Source: an uncultured SAR86 cluster bacterium (GTDB lineage Bacteria > Pseudomonadota > Gammaproteobacteria > Magnimaribacterales > D2472). Taken from it: DNA of 42,096 nt. The stretch is taken from assembly GCA_902515455.1 (NCBI GenBank), contig CABXUO010000008.1, forward strand, positions 1 through 42,096, in the 5' to 3' direction. Below are positions 1-14,153 of this stretch, piece by piece (within the stretch, counting starts at the first letter, position 1; every line of letters starts with the position of its first letter). A model generated the notes under the pieces. The model was not told the origin of the DNA and searched no databases. It saw nothing but the letters and a program-made list of their open reading frames with translations. The position numbers and the translations under genes were made by a program.

Positions 1-1
1 T

Positions 2-1456
2 GACGCCTCAATTAATTCTGCTATTCAACCTATTACAAATCTTTTAGCCAGTTTTATTTTTTATGAATATACAATTTTTAGTACGCCTATGCCTTTGATA
101 GTTTTATGGTTAATTGGAGGAGCAATTTTTTTTACTTTTTACTTTAATTTTTTAAATCTACGGGGATTTAAACACGCATTTAAATTATTAAGAGGAGATT
201 TTGCAAAGCCTGGAAATGAAGGAGAGCTTTCTCATTTTCAAGCATTATCAACGGCAGTATCTGGAACTGTTGGAATTGGAAATATTGCTGGAGTGGCAAT
301 TGTTATTTCTATTGGTGGTCCCGGAGCTACATTTTGGTTAATTATTGCTGGCTTCTTAGGGATGTCTACAAAATTTGCTGAATGTGTAGCCGGAGTAATG
401 TATAGAAAAGTTAATCCAGATGGTAGTATTTCTGGCGGTCCAATGTACTATCTTGAAGCTGGATTGCGTCAAAAAAATTTATCTTGGCTTGCAAAGCCAA
501 TGGGACTTTTTTATGCGCTGGCTATTGTGATTGGGTGTTTGGGCATTGGAAATATGTTTCAATCTAATCAAGCGTTTCAGCAATTTCTTTACATAACAGG
601 TGGAGATTCTAGCTATTTTGTTGACAAGGGTTGGTTATTTGGCTCAATTCTTGCCGGAATAGTTGGATTAGTAATCATTGGCGGAATTAAAAGCATAGCT
701 CGCGTTACTTCAAAGTTAGTTCCATTTATGACAATAGCCTATGTTTTGGGCGCTTTGGTTGTAGTTATTATGAATGCAAACAAAGTACCATGGGCACTGT
801 CAGCTATATTCAATGAGGCATTTGATCCAACTGCTATGGGAGGAGGAATGCTAGGAATTATGATTTTAGGATTTCAAAGAGCTGCATTTTCAAACGAGGC
901 AGGTATTGGATCGGCAGCAATAGCCCATGCGACTGTAAAAACATCAGAACCTGTTTCTGAAGGCTATGTTGGTTTAATGGAGCCTTTTATAGATACTGTA
1001 GTGATATGCACACTTACAGCTTTAGTAATTTTAACAACAGTTTATGATCCAGCAATGGCAAATGAAGGCATCCAAGGGATTGCCTTAACCTCAATGGCTT
1101 TTAGTAGCACTCTATCTTGGTCTGTTATTCCATTATCATTTATTGCTCTATTATTTGCATTTTCAACAATATTATCTTGGTCATATTACGGATTAAAAGG
1201 CTGGACTTATATCATTGGTGAATCTTCAATTGCAGAAAAGATTTTCAAATTGTTCTTCTGTATTTTTATTGCAATCGGCTGCATGGTAAATTTAAGTGCA
1301 GTCTTAGATTTTTCTGATGCACTTATCTTTCTTGTAGCTTTGCCAAATATTTTAGGCTTGTATGTCTTGGCTCCTATAATTAAAAAAGAGCTAATAAATT
1401 ATCAAAAAAGACTTCATGCTGGAGAAATAAAAAATTATAGAGAGGCAAATGATTAA
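2..1456 (+). CDS. Sodium:alanine/glycine symporter, AGCS family (5' end outside window)
   Basis: Inner-membrane permease that couples uptake of alanine or glycine to sodium entry. The frame is open from base 2, and the residues before the first internal Met (base 89) still read as family N-terminal sequence (INSAIQPITNLLASFIF), so the true start lies upstream of the window. Family motifs are clear: GTVGIGNIAGVA, then ISIGGPGATFW, then NEAGIGSAAIAHA, separated by hydrophobic helices. About 484 residues are visible, close to full length. Its stop overlaps the ATG of the following serine hydrolase (ATG at 1449, stop 1454-1456), which suggests cotranscription. The family assignment is firm; the exact substrate (Ala, Gly, D-Ala) cannot be read from sequence. 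Confidence 0.93.
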   Translation, partial: DASINSAIQPITNLLASFIFYEYTIFSTPMPLIVLWLIGGAIFFTFYFNFLNLRGFKHAFKLLRGDFAKPGNEGELSHFQALSTAVSGTVGIGNIAGVAIVISIGGPGATFWLIIAGFLGMSTKFAECVAGVMYRKVNPDGSISGGPMYYLEAGLRQKNLSWLAKPMGLFYALAIVIGCLGIGNMFQSNQAFQQFLYITGGDSSYFVDKGWLFGSILAGIVGLVIIGGIKSIARVTSKLVPFMTIAYVLGALVVVIMNANKVPWALSAIFNEAFDPTAMGGGMLGIMILGFQRAAFSNEAGIGSAAIAHATVKTSEPVSEGYVGLMEPFIDTVVICTLTALVILTTVYDPAMANEGIQGIALTSMAFSSTLSWSVIPLSFIALLFAFSTILSWSYYGLKGWTYIIGESSIAEKIFKLFFCIFIAIGCMVNLSAVLDFSDALIFLVALPNILGLYVLAPIIKKELINYQKRLHAGEIKNYREAND

Positions 1457-2657
1457 AGGAGACTGTGATTCAAAATTTCTGCCTGTGAAAGAAATTTTTT
1501 CCAATGCCTTAGAAAGTGGGTTTGAGACTGGCGCAGCTATTGCAATTGAACACAAAGGTAAACTTGTTGTAAATCTTTGGGGCGGACATCAGGATGCTAA
1601 TAGAACAAAAGAATGGGAGGAAGATACTTTGGTTAATGTTTTCTCAGTAACTAAAGGAGTAACAGCTATATGCGCGGCAAGATTAATTGATGAAGGCAAG
1701 CTAGACCCAAATCAATTAGTTAGTTATTACTGACCGGAATATAATTGTAATGGAAAAGGAAAAACTAAAGTTAGTGATTTTTTATGTCATAGAGCTGGCA
1801 TGTTTGGATTTAAAGGTGGAATTCCCTCTGGTTCATTTCAAGATTGGGACATGTTTGTGAGTCACTTAGAATCACAAAGTCCATACAGAGAACCAGGCTC
1901 ATCTCAAGGCTATCATGCACTTACATATGGTTGGCTGGTTGGCGAGATTATAAAAAGGATTGATGGTCGAAGTGTAGGACAATATTTTAAAGAAGAGATA
2001 GCTCAACCATTGGGTATAGACTTTTACATTGGACTTCCAAGAGAAAATTTTAGAAGGTGTGCAGATATGATAATGATGGAACAAGACTCCATTAAACTTC
2101 CAGGAGGGTTCTTAAAATATATTCCTGATTTTTTCTTATCAAAGCGAATCAAAAAATTTAAGGAGGCTTTGATGAGCGGTGACTTTGAAGCAGCATTTGA
2201 ATTTAGAGATGAGGATAGTGAAAATTTTCAAAATTCTGAAGATTGGCGAATCGCAGAAATTCCCTCGGCAAATGGCCACGGAACAGCCAAAAGTTTAGCT
2301 AAATTATATGGAATTTTAAGTAATGACTGCAGTAGAAATGGCATTGCAATAATGAGTAAGGATACCCTAGAGCAAACAATTAAACCTCATTCAAGCGGTC
2401 CTGACTCAGTATTGTTTGGTGCAGGTATAAAATTTGGACTTGGATTTGAGCTTGCCCAGGGAATCTCTTCTCTTGGAAACATATCACCCATTCTCAATGA
2501 TAAAATGTTTGGTCATGCTGGTGTTGGAGGTGCTGTTGCATTTGGAGATCCAGAACAAAACTTAGGATACGGATTTATTTGCAATCAACAGCATAAGCCA
2601 AGAGAAATGTACAAAACTAACAATCAGCTTACAAAAGCCTTGTACTCAATAATTTAA
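1449..2657 (+). pseudogene. Beta-lactamase-fold serine hydrolase/esterase interrupted by one in-frame TGA
   Basis: A class C beta-lactamase-like (EstB-type) hydrolase of about 402 codons, interrupted by TGA at 1731-1733. Both halves are in the same frame with no indel: codons after the stop continue as PEYNCNGKGKTKVSDFLCHRAG. Relatives have Trp-Pro-Glu here (VSxYWPEF), so the TGA most simply replaces TGG. The upstream half carries the catalytic SVTK (SxxK) motif. The downstream half carries YHALTYGWLVGEII and the FGHAGVGG region that replaces the KTG box. No ribosome-binding site is evident near ATG 1800, and a fragment starting there would lack the nucleophile. It overlaps the symporter gene by 8 bases. 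Either a recent nonsense mutation or a single-base sequence error explains it; UGA readthrough is unlikely because other genes here end in TGA. Confidence 0.82.
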
Positions 2658-2662
2658 AATTT

Positions 2663-3475
2663 TTATTTAGGTGCAGGAGCGCTTCTTGAGAAGAAATTCC
2701 ATGAAGAATTTTTAGGCGTTTCTCTGACGGCACCTCCATTTAATACAATCACTGAATCAATATCTTCCATTAACTCAAAATAACCCAATTCTTCATAGCA
2801 CTCTCTTGCTATTTTTAAAGCTCTTATTGTCTCTGATGTATTAGGGATATTTTCAATAACATATTTAGCTCTTCTTAGAGCCGCAACATATGCTTTCCTT
2901 CGAAGATAATATTCAGCGGCAACTAACTCATTTTTAGCTATTAAGGCCCTTAAATAAATTAATCTTTGGGATGCGTAGGGAGCATATTGGCTCTGTGGAA
3001 AACGTGTTAAAAATTCAGATAATTCTCCAAAGGCCTGTTTAGCTCCTGAAATATCCCTGTCAGATAGATCTCTTTTAAATACTCGCGCAAATATTCCTTT
3101 GTCTCGCGTATAACTCGAAATCCCTCTCATAAAATAAGCATAATCAATATTTGGATGTCTTGGATTTAGGCGAATAAATTTTTCGGCCGCCTCATGTGAT
3201 GCCTCGTCTTCACCGTTCATGTAATAGGCATATATCAATTCTGATTGAGCCTGTTCTGCATATCGACCAAACGGATAATTTGTTTCAATAGCTTGCAAAG
3301 CCTCAATAGCTGAGAAGTAATTATTGGCATTCATTCTTCTTTGAGCAAGATCATAATAAATCTGCTCGGGCTGTTCCATTATTGGACCATCTGAATTACA
3401 TGAGGTAATGAAAGCTGTCTGAATAATAATAGCCAGTAATGTGAATTTTCGAAGATTTTTAAATTTATGTTTCAC
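2663..3475 (-). CDS. bamD: Outer membrane assembly lipoprotein BamD
   Basis: Essential lipoprotein of the BAM complex, which folds beta-barrel proteins into the outer membrane. The 270-residue product has a basic start, a hydrophobic stretch and a lipobox ITSC with the lipidated Cys at residue 26. It then shows TPR-type helical repeats, including YYDLAQRRMNANNYFSAIEA, ETNYPFGRYAEQAQSELIYA and FIRLNPRHPNIDYAYFMRG, all typical of BamD/ComL. It is divergent from rluD, the arrangement also found in Escherichia coli. Its 3' end lies 5 bases from the end of the convergent hydrolase pseudogene, with no obvious terminator between them. Confidence 0.95.
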   Translation of the reverse strand: MKHKFKNLRKFTLLAIIIQTAFITSCNSDGPIMEQPEQIYYDLAQRRMNANNYFSAIEALQAIETNYPFGRYAEQAQSELIYAYYMNGEDEASHEAAEKFIRLNPRHPNIDYAYFMRGISSYTRDKGIFARVFKRDLSDRDISGAKQAFGELSEFLTRFPQSQYAPYASQRLIYLRALIAKNELVAAEYYLRRKAYVAALRRAKYVIENIPNTSETIRALKIARECYEELGYFELMEDIDSVIVLNGGAVRETPKNSSWNFFSRSAPAPK

Positions 3476-3564
3476 TGGTAAAGTATTTTACATTTATTAA
3501 TGCGTTTGGGTTAATTCAATTAGATTAGATTGTAAGATAGTTAAAAAGTTTTCGTATTACTTAA

Positions 3565-4485
3565 ATGATTCACAAAAACATTGATGAAAAACAGAATAAT
3601 TGCCGTTTAGATCAAGCCGCAACTTTTCTGTTTGAGGATTTTTCTCGCAGCCAAATTCAAAAATGGATTAACCAAGGCAATCTCCTGGTAAATGGTGAGA
3701 ATCTAAAAGCAAAAGATAAAGTACATACTGGAGATGAGCTTGCGTTAGATCCAATATTTAAGCAAAGAGTTTCATGGGATGAAGAGGATATTCCTTTAAA
3801 TATTTTGCATGAAGAGGAAGATTTTTTAATTATTAATAAACCTCCTGGAATGGTAATGCATCCCGGCGCTGGATGTCATAGCGGTACTTTAGCAAACGCA
3901 TTAGCTTTCCATTTTCCAGATTTAAAAGTTCTTCCTAGGTGTGGAATTGTCCATAGATTAGATAAAGATACCTCCGGAGTTTTAGTTGTTGCTAAAAATG
4001 AAAAGTTTAGGAACTTTTTTGTTAATAAACTCCAAGAAAGATTAGTTTATAAGCAATATGAAGCAGTAGTTGTAGGTAAAGTTATTGGAAGTTTTTCTAT
4101 TGATCTGCCTATCGAAAGGGATTCTAGAAACAGAATACGCATGAGAGTTGGTGAGGATGGAAGAGATGCCTTGTCTCATGTTTCGTTGATTAACTCTTAT
4201 GGAGGTTATTCACATATTTCAATTCAGATCGAGACTGGCAGAACTCATCAAATTAGAGTGCATCTTAGTCATCAAAAGTTACCTATAATTGGAGATACGT
4301 TGTATAACCCGAGAAACATTGTTGCAAAAGGGACTGAAAAAAAATTATTAGATCTTATTCAAAGCTTTTCTCGTCAAGCATTGCATGCCTCTACAATAAG
4401 ATTTCCATCTTTAAATAGAGATGATGTTAATGAATTTAAGGCAGATCTTCCTCAAGATATAAAATCTTTAATTCAATTAATGTAA
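3565..4485 (+). CDS. rluD: 23S rRNA pseudouridine synthase RluD
   Basis: Isomerises uridines in helix 69 of 23S rRNA (positions 1911/1915/1917 in E. coli). An N-terminal S4 RNA-binding domain (about residues 13-75, SRSQIQKWINQGNLLVNGE) is followed by the RluA-family catalytic domain with HRLDKDTSG, catalytic Asp133, and the GRTHQIRVHLSH motif. The length of 306 residues is close to the 326 of E. coli. The ATG at 3565 directly follows an in-frame TAA, so no longer start is possible. The assignment to RluD rather than RluC rests on the S4 domain, the motif set and the divergent bamD neighbour. Confidence 0.94.
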   Translation: MIHKNIDEKQNNCRLDQAATFLFEDFSRSQIQKWINQGNLLVNGENLKAKDKVHTGDELALDPIFKQRVSWDEEDIPLNILHEEEDFLIINKPPGMVMHPGAGCHSGTLANALAFHFPDLKVLPRCGIVHRLDKDTSGVLVVAKNEKFRNFFVNKLQERLVYKQYEAVVVGKVIGSFSIDLPIERDSRNRIRMRVGEDGRDALSHVSLINSYGGYSHISIQIETGRTHQIRVHLSHQKLPIIGDTLYNPRNIVAKGTEKKLLDLIQSFSRQALHASTIRFPSLNRDDVNEFKADLPQDIKSLIQLM

Positions 4486-4518
4486 TAGGCTGAAAGTACC
4501 TATAAATAAGCAATAAAC

Positions 4519-4546
4519 TTGTTTTTACTCACAATTAATGTATAAA
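4519..4546 (+). promoter_or_regulatory. Candidate sigma70 promoter for ilvIHC
   Basis: TTGTTT (4519-4524), a 16-base spacer and TATAAA (4541-4546) lie about 32 bases upstream of the ilvI ATG. No leader peptide rich in Ile, Val or Leu codons and no attenuator hairpin is seen between rluD and ilvI, so classical ilv attenuation is not supported. Consensus-match inference only. Confidence 0.45.
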
Positions 4547-4578
4547 ACTCTTTACTTTTTGGTTAATAATTTAGATTC

Positions 4579-6311
4579 ATGAAACTTTCAGGCGGAGATC
4601 TCTTATTACGCGCTCTTAAAGAGGAGGGAGTAAAATTTATATTTGGCTATCCTGGCGGTGCTGCCCTGCATATTTACGATTCTATTTTTAAACAAAAGGC
4701 TTGCGATCATATTTTAGTTCGCCATGAACAAGGAGCTACTCATGCTGCAGATGGTTATTCTAGAGCCACAGGAAAACCTGGAGTTGCTTTAGTAACTTCT
4801 GGGCCCGGTGCAACGAATGCAATAACAGGATTAGCAACAGCATATATGGACTCTATTCCTTTAGTTGTAATTTCTGGTCAAGTGCAAAGTCATCTAATTG
4901 GCACAGATTCTTTTCAGGAAACAGATATGATAGGTATTTCAAGACCAATAGTTAAACATAGTTTTATTGTTCAAAATACTCAAGATATCCCAAGGATTAT
5001 TCAAGAGGCATTTCACATAGCTACCACAGGAAGACCTGGACCAGTTGTGATTGATATTCCAAAAGATAAAACTGATCCATCAAAATTATATGAATACAAG
5101 AAACCAAAAGAGGTCTCGCTTAGGTCATATCAACCAAGAGTTTTACCCCATCCTGGGCAGATAAAAAAAGCATGCAAAAATATTTTATCAGCTGAGCGTC
5201 CAGTAATTTATGCAGGTGGCGGTGTAATTCTCGGAAATGCACACAAAGAGCTCATGGCATTAAATAAATTATTAAAAGCTCCCGTTACTAATACCTTGAT
5301 GGGACTGGGTGTTTATCCCGCAAAGGATAAATATTTCATGGGAATGTTAGGTATGCATGGAACCTATCAGGCCAATATGGCAATGCACAATGCCGATGTT
5401 ATTATTGCAATAGGCGCAAGATTTGATGATCGTATTACCAATACTCCTTCATTGTTTGCACCGAATGCAAGAATTATTCATATCGATGTTGATCCTGCCT
5501 CAATCTCAAAAATTATTAATGCAGATATTCCAATTGTTGGGCAAGTAAAAGAATCCCTCAATGCACTTATAAAGGAGATTAAGCGTTCTAAAATTAAAAT
5601 TGATACAGAGGCTCTTGAGTCATGGAATCAACAAATTGCTCAATGGAGAGAAAAGCATGGCTTAGATCATGAGTTATATCTTAAGAAGAATAAATCTCAA
5701 ATGATTTTGCCTCAGGTTGTTGTTCAAGAACTCTATCATGCAACAAATGGTAATGCTTGGGTTACCTCTGACGTAGGTCAGCATCAAATGTTTGTAGCTC
5801 AGTATTATCATTTTAATAAGCCCAGACGTTGGGTAAATTCTGGTGGATTAGGGACTATGGGTTTTGGTTTACCCGCTGCTATGGGGGTTAAATTAGCTTT
5901 TCCAAAAGATGAGGTTGTATGTGTTACCGGCGAGGGTAGTATTCAAATGTGCATTCAAGAGCTCTCGACTTGCCTTCAGTACAATCTACCAATAAAAATT
6001 ATAAATATTAATAATGAAGCCTTGGGCATGGTCAGACAATGGCAGGATATGAATTATGGAGGGCGACATTCAGCAAGCACTTATTCTGATTCTTTGCCTA
6101 ATTTTGTGAAACTTGCTGAGTCATATGGGCATATTGGCATGAAAGTTACTAAAAAAGAAGATCTTAAGAAGACTCTTGATAAGGCATTTTCTATGAAAGA
6201 TAGATTAGTTTTTGTTGATGTTTACGTTGATCCAAATGAACACGTTTATCCCATGTTAGTAGCTCCAAATGGAAGTATGAAAGATATGTGGATCAAAAAG
6301 AATATAAAAGC

Positions 6312-6315
<4 letters not shown>
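4579..6315 (+). CDS. ilvI: Acetolactate synthase large subunit
   Basis: Thiamine-diphosphate enzyme that condenses two pyruvates, or pyruvate and 2-oxobutyrate, in the first common step of valine, leucine and isoleucine synthesis. The 578 residues show the N-terminal PYR domain with catalytic Glu50 (RHEQGA), the [18 protein letters not shown] segment, a central FAD-binding region and the C-terminal PP domain. The diphosphate-binding motif starts GEGS (451-454) where most members have GDGS; I recall this variant in other IlvI proteins. A weak ribosome site is present. The stop overlaps the ATG of ilvH (ATGA), giving translational coupling between the catalytic and regulatory subunits. Confidence 0.96.
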
Positions 6316-7875
<1,560 letters not shown>

Positions 7876-7916
7876 GCGTATACAATTCATCGTTCCTGCC
7901 TAGAGCTGGTATATTC

Positions 7917-7924
7917 TTTTAACA
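7917..7924 (+). promoter_or_regulatory. boxA-like antitermination element
   Basis: TTTTAACA matches the core of the E. coli rrn boxA (TGCTCTTTAACA) at its last seven bases. It lies in the leader about 25 bases after the predicted start and immediately before the RNase III stem, as expected for NusB/NusE-dependent antitermination. Confidence 0.5.
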
Positions 7925-7949
7925 TATTTGGTTACTCGTGTGGGTGTTC
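7924..7949 (+). other. 5' arm of the pre-16S processing stem
   Basis: Pairs over 26 positions with 9565-9590, counting a few G-U pairs; the 13-base core TTACTCGTGTGGG (7932-7944) is perfectly complementary to 9570-9582. This is the long flanking helix normally cut by RNase III to release pre-16S rRNA. Confidence 0.85.
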
Positions 7950-8012
7950 AAAATACGAGATATATATTTTTGTTATTTTTAATATTTTTATAAAAATAAC
8001 ACAACATGATTT

Positions 8013-9547
<1,535 letters not shown>

Positions 9548-9564
9548 ACGAAACTTTCGTACTA

Positions 9565-9590
9565 GAGTGCCCACACGAGTAATCAAATAT
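9565..9590 (+). other. 3' arm of the pre-16S processing stem
   Basis: Complement of 7924-7949; the core CCCACACGAGTAA (9570-9582) is an exact reverse complement of 7932-7944. Confidence 0.85.
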
Positions 9591-9782
9591 TTAAAAGAAG
9601 TTTTTTATAAGTTTTGGTATGTAATTTTCTAGTAAATATTTCTATATTTACAGTGTCATATTTTTATCTGTTATCAAAAATATGAACACATTAGATCACT
9701 GCATTAATAGAAGAAAATTTTATTAAGTTATTCTCAAATAACAAAAAACTTAGCTCGCAATTAAAAGGAGAGTTAAGTATGT

Positions 9783-9803
9783 AACCCTTTTTTAGGGTTA
9801 TAT
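9783..9803 (+). other. 5' arm of the pre-23S processing stem
   Basis: Pairs with 12692-12712 and runs straight into the terminal helix of mature 23S (9804-9810 with 12685-12691). Together this makes about 28 pairs with one mismatch (9785/12710) and two G-U pairs. Likely RNase III substrate. Confidence 0.82.
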
Positions 9804-12693
<2,890 letters not shown>

Positions 12694-12712
12694 GTAACCT
12701 TAAAAAAGGTTT
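12694..12712 (+). other. 3' arm of the pre-23S processing stem
   Basis: GTAACCTTAAAAAAGGTTT region, complementary to 9783-9803 as described for the 5' arm. Confidence 0.8.
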
Positions 12713-12763
12713 CGTTGTTCAGGAATAACATAATTGTAGTGATAAAAGAATTACATACCAGTT

Positions 12764-12882
12764 TGCCTGATGACAATAGCAGTTTGGTACCACCTGATCC
12801 CATCTCGAACTCAGAAGTGAAACGAACTCACGCCAATGGTAGTGCAAGGTCTCCTTGTGTGAGAGTAGGTAATCGTCAGGCT
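12764..12882 (+). rRNA. rrf: 5S ribosomal RNA
   Basis: About 119 bases starting TGCCTGATGAC and ending CGTCAGGCT, the two ends pairing with each other. The conserved CGAACTCAGAAGTGAAACG segment and the GGTAGTGCAAGGTCTCC region match 5S rRNA. It lies 70 bases after 23S and is followed directly by the operon terminator, with no distal tRNA. Confidence 0.96.
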
Positions 12883-12895
12883 TTTTTCTTAGAAA

Positions 12896-12927
12896 GGCTC
12901 TCAGATTTATCTGAGGGCCTTTTTTTT
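12896..12927 (+). terminator. Intrinsic terminator of the rRNA operon
   Basis: GGCTCTCAGA (12896-12905), loop TTTA, then TCTGAGGGCC (12910-12919) pair over 10 bp with one G-U, followed by eight T (12920-12927). Confidence 0.93.
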
Positions 12928-12942
12928 GTATAAAATAAACAA

Positions 12943-13383
12943 ATGGATATTACTGAAATTTCAGATCGCATGGAGCTTGAAAAACTTGTCACTGATTATG
13001 CAACTGCAGTAGATAACAAAAATTTTCAAGATTTCAATAACTTATTTACCAAAGATGCTCATATTGATTACACAGCCGTTGGCGGTATTGCGGGCAATTT
13101 AAAAGAAATAATTGAGTACCTAGAAAAAGCATTAAATCATTTTCCAAATTATCAACATTTAATCTCAAATATTTCTCTTACAATAAATGGCAACTCAGCC
13201 AATGGAAAAGTCATGTGTTTTAACCCAATGCAAACTGAAAATGAAGAGGTATTTTTTTTAGGGATGTGGTACAAGGACACTTATAAGAAAATCAATAATA
13301 AATGGTTGATTTCATCAAGAGTCGAAGAAAGCTCTTGGGAGCATAACGTCCCAAAATTTATTAATACCAAAGCAAAAAAATGA
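12943..13383 (+). CDS. SnoaL/NTF2-fold protein, BaiE dehydratase-like
   Basis: A 146-residue single-domain protein of the SnoaL_4 type (cone-shaped alpha+beta fold). It starts ISDRMELEKLVTDYATAVDN, and the core AHIDYTAVGG and NYQHLISNISL are typical. Tyr19, Asp24, His72 and Arg126 could form the active site known, from memory, in the bile-acid 7-alpha-dehydratase BaiE; the Tyr-Asp and Asp-His spacings (5 and 48) agree. Its substrate is unknown. It begins 15 bases after the rRNA terminator, has no clear ribosome site, and a TATAAA at 12929-12934 could give a nearly leaderless mRNA. Its TGA overlaps the coaE ATG. Confidence 0.8.
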   Translation: MDITEISDRMELEKLVTDYATAVDNKNFQDFNNLFTKDAHIDYTAVGGIAGNLKEIIEYLEKALNHFPNYQHLISNISLTINGNSANGKVMCFNPMQTENEEVFFLGMWYKDTYKKINNKWLISSRVEESSWEHNVPKFINTKAKK

Positions 13384-13973
13384 TTGTTGGTCTTACAGGT
13401 GGTATTGGATCTGGTAAGTCAGCTGCCGCATGCGTTTTTAAAAATGAAGGCATTAATGTTATTGATGCAGACAATCTTGCTAAAGAGGTAGTTGAAAAAG
13501 ATACTACAGGTTTTATAAAAGTTGTCGAATATTTTGGCCCAGAAATTATTGCTACAGATGGTTCACTAGATAGAGCCAAATTAAGAAAGGAGGTTTTTGG
13601 CAGCAACGAAAAAAGGATAGCTTTAGAGTCCATTACTCATCCCTTGGTTCAAGAAAAGATGTCAGAAAAAATACAAGCGTCTCAATCTCCATACTCAATC
13701 ATTGAGGTGCCATTGATTTTTGAAACAAAAAGTATGAGCTTATATGACAGGATTCTAGTTATTGATTGTGAGTCAAAACTTCAACTTGAAAGAGCAATCT
13801 TAAGAGATAATAACTCAGGTGATGTCATACAGAATATTATTAACTCTCAATGCTCCAGAGAGGAGAGGCTAAGTATTGCTAATGACGTGATATCTAACAA
13901 TGATTCTCTAAAAAACCTGCAAATGAGATCATTAGCAATACACCATTTCTATCTAGGTCTGACCAAAAAATGA
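13380..13973 (+). CDS. coaE: Dephospho-CoA kinase
   Basis: ATP-dependent kinase for the last step of coenzyme A synthesis (3'-phosphorylation of dephospho-CoA). The 197-residue product has the P-loop GLTGGIGSGKS (4-14), then the segment VIDADNLAKEVVE, the lid-region ITHPLVQEKM and VPLIFE, as in CoaE. It overlaps the upstream SnoaL-like gene (ATGA) and the downstream yacG (ATGA), so the three genes form one coupled unit. The coaE-yacG pairing is a gammaproteobacterial arrangement, but zapD, which lies between them in E. coli, is absent here. Confidence 0.95.
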   Translation: MIVGLTGGIGSGKSAAACVFKNEGINVIDADNLAKEVVEKDTTGFIKVVEYFGPEIIATDGSLDRAKLRKEVFGSNEKRIALESITHPLVQEKMSEKIQASQSPYSIIEVPLIFETKSMSLYDRILVIDCESKLQLERAILRDNNSGDVIQNIINSQCSREERLSIANDVISNNDSLKNLQMRSLAIHHFYLGLTKK

Positions 13974-14137
13974 AAAAAGATTGTCCAAGATGTGGTAATG
14001 AAGCTGATCTGAGTGCTTCTAACATTTTTCGACCTTTCTGTTCTGAGAAATGTAAATTAATTGATCTTGGTACTTGGGCTAACGAAGAGAAACTGATAAG
14101 TAGACCCATTGAATCAGAAGATTTTTATGAGGATTAA
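13970..14137 (+). CDS. yacG: DNA gyrase inhibitor / zinc-binding protein YacG
   Basis: A 55-residue protein starting MKKDCPRCGN. It has four zinc-ligand cysteines, Cys5 and Cys8 (CPRC) and Cys24 and Cys28 (FRPFCSEKCKLIDLG), followed by TWANEE and an acidic tail, the normal layout of YacG. In E. coli YacG binds GyrB and inhibits gyrase. The ATG overlaps the coaE stop (ATGA at 13970-13973). It ends 16 bases from the 3' end of convergent secA, with no terminator visible between them. Confidence 0.93.
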   Translation: MKKDCPRCGNEADLSASNIFRPFCSEKCKLIDLGTWANEEKLISRPIESEDFYED

Positions 14138-14153
14138 CTTTAAGTACTAGTTT

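Larger units (their letters stand above)
9548..9803 (+). other. 16S-23S internal transcribed spacer without tRNA genes
   Basis: About 256 bases, A/T rich. I find no tRNA-Ile, tRNA-Ala or tRNA-Glu, which gammaproteobacterial spacers usually contain. It holds the 3' arm of the pre-16S stem, two hairpins (9632-9651 with 8 bp around TTCT; 9653-9689 with a 9-bp core CATATTTTT/AAAAATATG extended past a bulge), and the 5' arm of the pre-23S stem. Confidence 0.85.

Noticed and set aside
1731..1733. UGA recoded as Trp or selenocysteine
   Set aside because: Other genes (coaE, ilvI, the SnoaL gene) use TGA as stop, and no selenocysteine insertion structure is visible; mutation or error is simpler.
6288..6311. 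Longer ilvH start at ATG 6288
   Set aside because: Adds eight residues not seen in IlvH; the ATG overlapping the ilvI stop gives the standard N-terminus.
13361..13633. 90-codon minus-strand frame over coaE
   Set aside because: Antisense to a clear CoaE; no start signal or recognisable protein.
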